This document shows positions 60,897 to 64,000 of a stretch of 64,000 bases of DNA, piece after piece (position 1 is the first letter of the stretch; each line of letters begins with the position of its first letter). The stretch spans positions 219,890 to 283,889 of the forward strand of contig NZ_BOOU01000013.1 of NCBI RefSeq assembly GCF_016863395.1, in the 5' to 3' direction. Source of the stretch: Sphaerisporangium rufum (GTDB lineage: Bacteria > Actinomycetota > Actinomycetes > Streptosporangiales > Streptosporangiaceae). A program made the translations under genes and the position numbers. Below the pieces are notes generated by a model that saw only the letters and a list, made by a program, of their open reading frames with translations, made no database searches and was not told the DNA's origin.

Positions 60897-61574
60897 GTGA
60901 CCGGTACGTCCTGGCCCGACGAGGGCGGAGCCCACGAGGCGCCCGTGTTCGGCAGGGGCGGGACACGTGACGGTGACCCCATGCCCCCATCCGGGAGTCC
61001 GGAGGCGACGGTCGTCTCCTCCGGACCGACGGGAAAGCGCCTGACGGTCCTGTCCGGGCCGTCGGGCGTCGGCAAGTCCACGGTCGTCGCCGAGCTTCGG
61101 CGGTCCCACCCTGAGGTGTGGCTGTCGGTCTCGGTGACCACCAGGACGCCCCGCCCGGGCGAGACCCACGGCGTCGAGTACTTCTTCGTCTCGGCGGCGG
61201 AGTTCGACCGGCTGGTCGCCGGCGGCGACCTGCTGGAGTGGGCCGAGTTCGCCGGCAACCGCTACGGCACGCCGCGCGGCCCGGTGCAGGAGCGGCTCGC
61301 CGCCGGGGTGCCCACCCTGCTGGAGATCGACCTGCAGGGCGCCCGGCAGGTCCGCCGGAGCATGCCCGAGGCGCTGCTCGTCTTCCTGGCCCCGCCGAGC
61401 TGGCAGGAGCTGGAGAAGCGGCTGCGCGGCCGCGGCACCGAGCCCGAAGAGGTCATCGAGCGCCGGCTCGCCGCCGGGCGTGTCGAGCTCGCCGCCGAGA
61501 AGGAGTTCGACCTCACCCTGGTCAACACCGCCATCGGCGAGGTCTGCGAGCGGCTCATCGCGGTGATGAACTGA
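60897..61574 (+). CDS. gmk: Guanylate kinase
   Basis: 225-residue kinase converting GMP to GDP. The P-loop GPSGVGKST, the GMP-binding [12 protein letters not shown] and GVEYFFVS, and the DLQGARQVR and [11 protein letters not shown] lid motifs are present. The first 45 residues precede the usual fold and are low in complexity; GTG 60897 has GGGGG upstream, while ATG 60981 would give a shorter protein. It lies 37 bp after mihF and is probably co-transcribed with it. Confidence 0.95.
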   Translation: MTGTSWPDEGGAHEAPVFGRGGTRDGDPMPPSGSPEATVVSSGPTGKRLTVLSGPSGVGKSTVVAELRRSHPEVWLSVSVTTRTPRPGETHGVEYFFVSAAEFDRLVAGGDLLEWAEFAGNRYGTPRGPVQERLAAGVPTLLEIDLQGARQVRRSMPEALLVFLAPPSWQELEKRLRGRGTEPEEVIERRLAAGRVELAAEKEFDLTLVNTAIGEVCERLIAVMN

Positions 61575-61667
61575 CCCCGGCGGCCCGGGCGCGCGGATCC
61601 ACCGCGCGAGCTTGGTATCCTTCGAGGCCGTAGGACCCATTAGCACTCCGACTGAGAGGCCGACGAC

Positions 61668-61931
61668 GTGGCAGGCACTGCCCCGGTTGCCGAAGGCATC
61701 ACCAACCCGCCGATCGACCAGCTGCTCGAGGTCGTCGACAGCAAGTACAGCCTGGTCATCATGGGCGCGAAGCGGGCGCGCCAGATCAACGCCTACTACT
61801 CCCAGCTCGGCGAGGGCCTGCTGGAGTACGTCGGCCCGCTGGTCGAGACGCACGCCCAGGAGAAGCCGCTGTCCATCGCGCTGCGCGAGGTCTCCGAGGG
61901 CCTGCTCACCTCCGAGCCGATCGAGGGCTGA
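61668..61931 (+). CDS. rpoZ: RNA polymerase omega subunit
   Basis: 87-residue small RNA polymerase subunit that helps fold and assemble beta-prime. The conserved [31 protein letters not shown] and [11 protein letters not shown] segments are present. The GTG start at 61668 follows ACTGAGAGGCC. TATCCT at 61616-61621 in the gmk-rpoZ gap could be the -10 of a separate promoter. Order gmk-rpoZ-coaBC-metK is conserved. Confidence 0.96.
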   Translation: MAGTAPVAEGITNPPIDQLLEVVDSKYSLVIMGAKRARQINAYYSQLGEGLLEYVGPLVETHAQEKPLSIALREVSEGLLTSEPIEG

Positions 61932-61969
61932 GCGGCCACCCCCACCGTCCGATCCCTTCCGGAACCGTG

Positions 61970-63208
61970 ATGGCGAGCCAGGACGGCTCCCGGCCGCGCG
62001 TCGTCCTCGGCGTCGGCGCGGGCATCGCCGCGTACAAGGCGTGCGAGCTGCTCCGGCTGTTCACCGAGTCCGGGCACGAGGTGCGGGTGCTGCCCACCCG
62101 TGACGCGCTGCGCTTCGTCGGCGAGCCGACCTGGGCCGCGCTGTCGGGCAACCCCGTCACCAGCGAGGTGTGGGAGTCGGTGCACGAGGTGCCGCACGTG
62201 CGCGTCGGCCGGTGGGCCGACCTCGTCGTGGTCGCGCCGGCCACCGCCGACATCATGGCCAGGGCCGCGCACGGCCTGGCCGCCGACCTGCTCACCAACA
62301 CGCTGCTCACCGCGCGCTGCCCGGTGGTGTTCGCGCCGGCCATGCACACCGAGATGTGGGAGCACCCGGCCACCCGGGCCAACGTCGCCACGCTGCGCGA
62401 GCGCGGCTGCCTGGTCATCGACCCGGCGGTGGGCCGGCTGACCGGCGCCGACACCGGGCGCGGCCGGCTTCCCGAGCCCGCCGAGCTGTTCGAGGTGTGC
62501 CGCCGGGTGCTCGCCGGCCGGCCCCGCGACCTGGCGGGCCGGCGCGTGGTCATCTCCGCGGGCGGCACCCGGGAGGCGATCGACCCGGTCCGGTTCATCG
62601 GCAACCGCTCCTCGGGCCGGCAGGGGTACGCCCTGGCCCGCACCGCGGCCGCCCGCGGCGCCGAGGTGACCCTGGTCGCCGCCAACGTGGGCCTGCCCGA
62701 CCCCGCGGGCGCCACCGTCGTCCCGGTGGAGTCCGCCCTCGACCTGCGCGCCGCCGTGCTGGCGGCGGCCGAGAGCGCGGACGTGGTGGTGATGGCCGCG
62801 GCCGTCGCCGACTTCCGGCCCGCCGACCCGCGCGACTCCAAGATCAAGAAAGTGCCCGGCGAGCCGGAGCCGATCCGGCTGGCCGAGAACCCCGACGTGC
62901 TCGCCGAGCTGTGCGAGCGGCGCCGCCGCGGCGCGGGGCCCGCGCCCGGCGTCATCGCCGGTTTCGCCGCCGAGACCGACGACGTGCTGGCCAACGGCCG
63001 CGCCAAGCTCGCCCGCAAGGGCTGTGACCTGCTGGTGGTCAACCAGGTCGGTGCCGGGCTGGCCTTCGGCACCCCGGACAACGCCGCCGTCGTGCTGGTC
63101 GCCGGCGGCGACCCGGTGGAGATCCCGCGCGGGCCCAAGGAGGAGCTCGCCGACACCGTCTGGGACCTGGTGGCCGCCCGGCTGCGGGAGACGGCCCCCG
63201 GCGCTTGA
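61970..63208 (+). CDS. coaBC: Bifunctional phosphopantothenoylcysteine decarboxylase / phosphopantothenate-cysteine ligase
   Basis: About 412-residue two-domain enzyme giving 4'-phosphopantetheine for coenzyme A. The N-terminal CoaC flavoprotein (1-185) has GVGAGIAAYKA, the catalytic His region VPHVRVGRWADLVVVAPATA and PAMHTEMWEHPAT. The CoaB ligase (190-412) has SAGGTREAIDPVRFIGNRSSG, AAVADFRP and the KIKK lysines. GTG 61967 and ATG 61970 are adjacent possible starts, with GGAA just upstream. It lies 38 bp after rpoZ. Confidence 0.96.
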   Translation: MASQDGSRPRVVLGVGAGIAAYKACELLRLFTESGHEVRVLPTRDALRFVGEPTWAALSGNPVTSEVWESVHEVPHVRVGRWADLVVVAPATADIMARAAHGLAADLLTNTLLTARCPVVFAPAMHTEMWEHPATRANVATLRERGCLVIDPAVGRLTGADTGRGRLPEPAELFEVCRRVLAGRPRDLAGRRVVISAGGTREAIDPVRFIGNRSSGRQGYALARTAAARGAEVTLVAANVGLPDPAGATVVPVESALDLRAAVLAAAESADVVVMAAAVADFRPADPRDSKIKKVPGEPEPIRLAENPDVLAELCERRRRGAGPAPGVIAGFAAETDDVLANGRAKLARKGCDLLVVNQVGAGLAFGTPDNAAVVLVAGGDPVEIPRGPKEELADTVWDLVAARLRETAPGA

Positions 63209-63265
63209 TCGGAGCCCGCCATAGGCGGATACTCCAGGAGGATGCCGGACACAGGGAGCCGAAGA

Positions 63266-63634
63266 ATGCCGGTGACCGCCGCCGTCAGGGAACGCTGCCG
63301 GGCGCTGCTGCCCCCCGGCGAGGAGATCCACTACGTCTTCCCCGCCACGCTCGCCGGTTCCGGCGGGGCGACCGGTCACCTGGTCGTGGTGACGGGGCGG
63401 TCGATCATCGTGCTGGCGACCAAGGTGTTCAGCAGGTTCGAGCCCGCCGCGGTGTGGGTCACCCACCCGCGACACACCCGGATCGGCCCGCTGGCCGCGG
63501 GCGCCCCGGCCACGATCAGGTTGGGTGGTACGGTCTTCGAGGTCGACGATGAATATGCCGCTGTCGTCGGGGCGGCCGACACCGAGGCGTTCTCGCCGGG
63601 CGACCTGCCGAAGGATCCGCTACCGGATCTGTAG
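63266..63634 (+). CDS. Small hypothetical protein, possible PH-like fold
   Basis: 122-residue protein I do not recognise. It starts with a helix (VTAAVRERCRALLPPGEEI), then alternating hydrophobic strands (IHYVFPATLA, HLVVVTGRSIIVLATK, RIGPLAA, TIRLGGTVFEV) and an acidic end, as in bacterial PH-like or YokE-like domains. There is no signal peptide or membrane helix. ATG 63266 has GGGAG 7 nt upstream; ATG 63242 is only one base from AGGAGG and less likely. It lies between coaBC and metK. Confidence 0.7.
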   Translation: MPVTAAVRERCRALLPPGEEIHYVFPATLAGSGGATGHLVVVTGRSIIVLATKVFSRFEPAAVWVTHPRHTRIGPLAAGAPATIRLGGTVFEVDDEYAAVVGAADTEAFSPGDLPKDPLPDL

Positions 63635-63654
63635 GCCGGGAGCCGGGTCCCGGC
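63635..63654 (+). terminator. Hairpin between the hypothetical gene and metK
   Basis: GCCGGGA and TCCCGGC pair over 7 bp with a 6-nt loop immediately after the stop codon. TACACT at about 63692-63697 further on may be the -10 of metK. No SAM-riboswitch core was seen in the 130-bp gap. Confidence 0.45.
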
Positions 63655-63766
63655 CCGCGAGACGGGCCGCGCGGAGCGCCGCAGGTCGGGCTACACTCGG
63701 CGGAGCGCTTCGGCCGCCCGCGCCAAGCCAACGACGTCAGCAGCCGCTGCATGAGGAGCCACTGAG

Positions 63767-64000
63767 TTGTCCCGCCGCCTGTTCACCTCCGAGTCGGTCA
63801 CCGAGGGTCACCCGGACAAGATCGCCGACCAGATCAGCGACGCCGTCCTGGACGCCATGCTCAAGGACGACGCCACCAGCCGCGTGGCCGTGGAAACGAT
63901 GATCACGACGGGGCAGGTCCACGTCGCCGGCGAGGTGACGACGGAGACCTACGTCGACATCCCCGGTGTCATCCGGGAGAAGATCCTCGAGATCGGCTAC
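63767..64000 (+). CDS. metK: S-adenosylmethionine synthetase (partial, N-terminal 78 codons)
   Basis: The frame begins [20 protein letters not shown] and continues open to the window edge, containing [15 protein letters not shown] and the [17 protein letters not shown] strand, which are the N-terminal ATP/methionine-binding parts of MetK. The enzyme makes SAM from methionine and ATP. The start is a TTG at 63767, with GAGGAG 8 nt upstream; no ATG or GTG in frame fits. The gene is cut by the end of the window, not broken. Confidence 0.95.
   Translation, partial: MSRRLFTSESVTEGHPDKIADQISDAVLDAMLKDDATSRVAVETMITTGQVHVAGEVTTETYVDIPGVIREKILEIGY

Noticed and set aside
63635..63766. SAM riboswitch before metK
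   Set aside because: The gap is only 132 bp and none of the conserved aptamer blocks is visible; a simple -10 and ribosome site suffice.

Overview
The window is chromosomal DNA from a high-GC actinomycete. The third codon position is almost always G or C. GTG starts and four-base start/stop overlaps are common, and several genes are actinobacterial markers (bldD, mihF, a Rv2175c-type DNA-binding protein, a SAV_6107-type HEPN protein). The block bldD - pyrR-pyrB-pyrC-carA-carB-pyrK-pyrD-pyrF - mihF - gmk - rpoZ - coaBC - metK is the conserved order known from Streptomyces and relatives. A Streptosporangiales-type organism (e.g. Thermomonosporaceae) is my best guess, but this cannot be proven from the sequence alone. 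I see no insertion sequence, prophage, CRISPR array, tRNA or rRNA.

Layout. 0-24 kb is a mixed region: a PlsC-type acyltransferase, an orphan HypF, a homocysteine methyltransferase, a Snf2 helicase with a SWIM-finger partner, a VIT/VWA protein with a MerR regulator, Dps, a large KAP-type P-loop NTPase fused to what looks like a dead caspase-like domain, a MarR-GNAT fusion, a beta-propeller lactonase, a phosphofructokinase with pyrophosphate-type signature residues, an MHYT membrane sensor, ThiI and a metallo-beta-lactamase-fold protein. At 23-24.3 kb is a DAHP synthase gene preceded by an attenuator: a 25-residue leader peptide with consecutive Phe-Trp-Tyr codons and a 12-bp terminator stem. 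At 24.4-28.4 kb are a molybdopterin oxidoreductase, a LytS/LytTR two-component pair and endonuclease IV.

28.5-37 kb is a purine (urate/allantoin) degradation operon: uraD, uraH, urate oxidase, the FAD and 2Fe-2S subunits of a xanthine dehydrogenase, 8-oxoguanine deaminase, glycerate kinase, allantoinase and allantoicase. The molybdopterin-binding catalytic subunit expected between the 2Fe-2S subunit and the deaminase is absent; only a 45-codon open frame sits there.

37-46.3 kb joins a PASTA-repeat Ser/Thr kinase, a TPP-riboswitch-controlled thiO-thiS-thiG operon, an FAD oxidoreductase, the Rv2175c homologue, thiE, a polyprenyl synthetase and metF. The kinase, Rv2175c, polyprenyl synthetase and metF recall the pknL-Rv2175c-idsA2-metF neighbourhood of Mycobacterium tuberculosis. 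46.3-49.4 kb holds an acetyltransferase, a YbaK editing protein, an L,D-transpeptidase and a HEPN protein behind a promoter carrying two LexA-type SOS boxes. 49.5-64 kb is the bldD/pyrimidine/housekeeping block, with a PyrR-binding RNA hairpin ahead of pyrR, ending in the first 78 codons of metK.

Promoter style is notable: at least ten genes start directly at a TAnnnT -10 hexamer 6-7 nt upstream of the start codon, indicating leaderless transcripts. The most unusual items are the pseudo-caspase/KAP fusion, the SOS-controlled HEPN gene without its usual mutasome neighbours, the aromatic-amino-acid attenuator, and the missing xanthine dehydrogenase large subunit.
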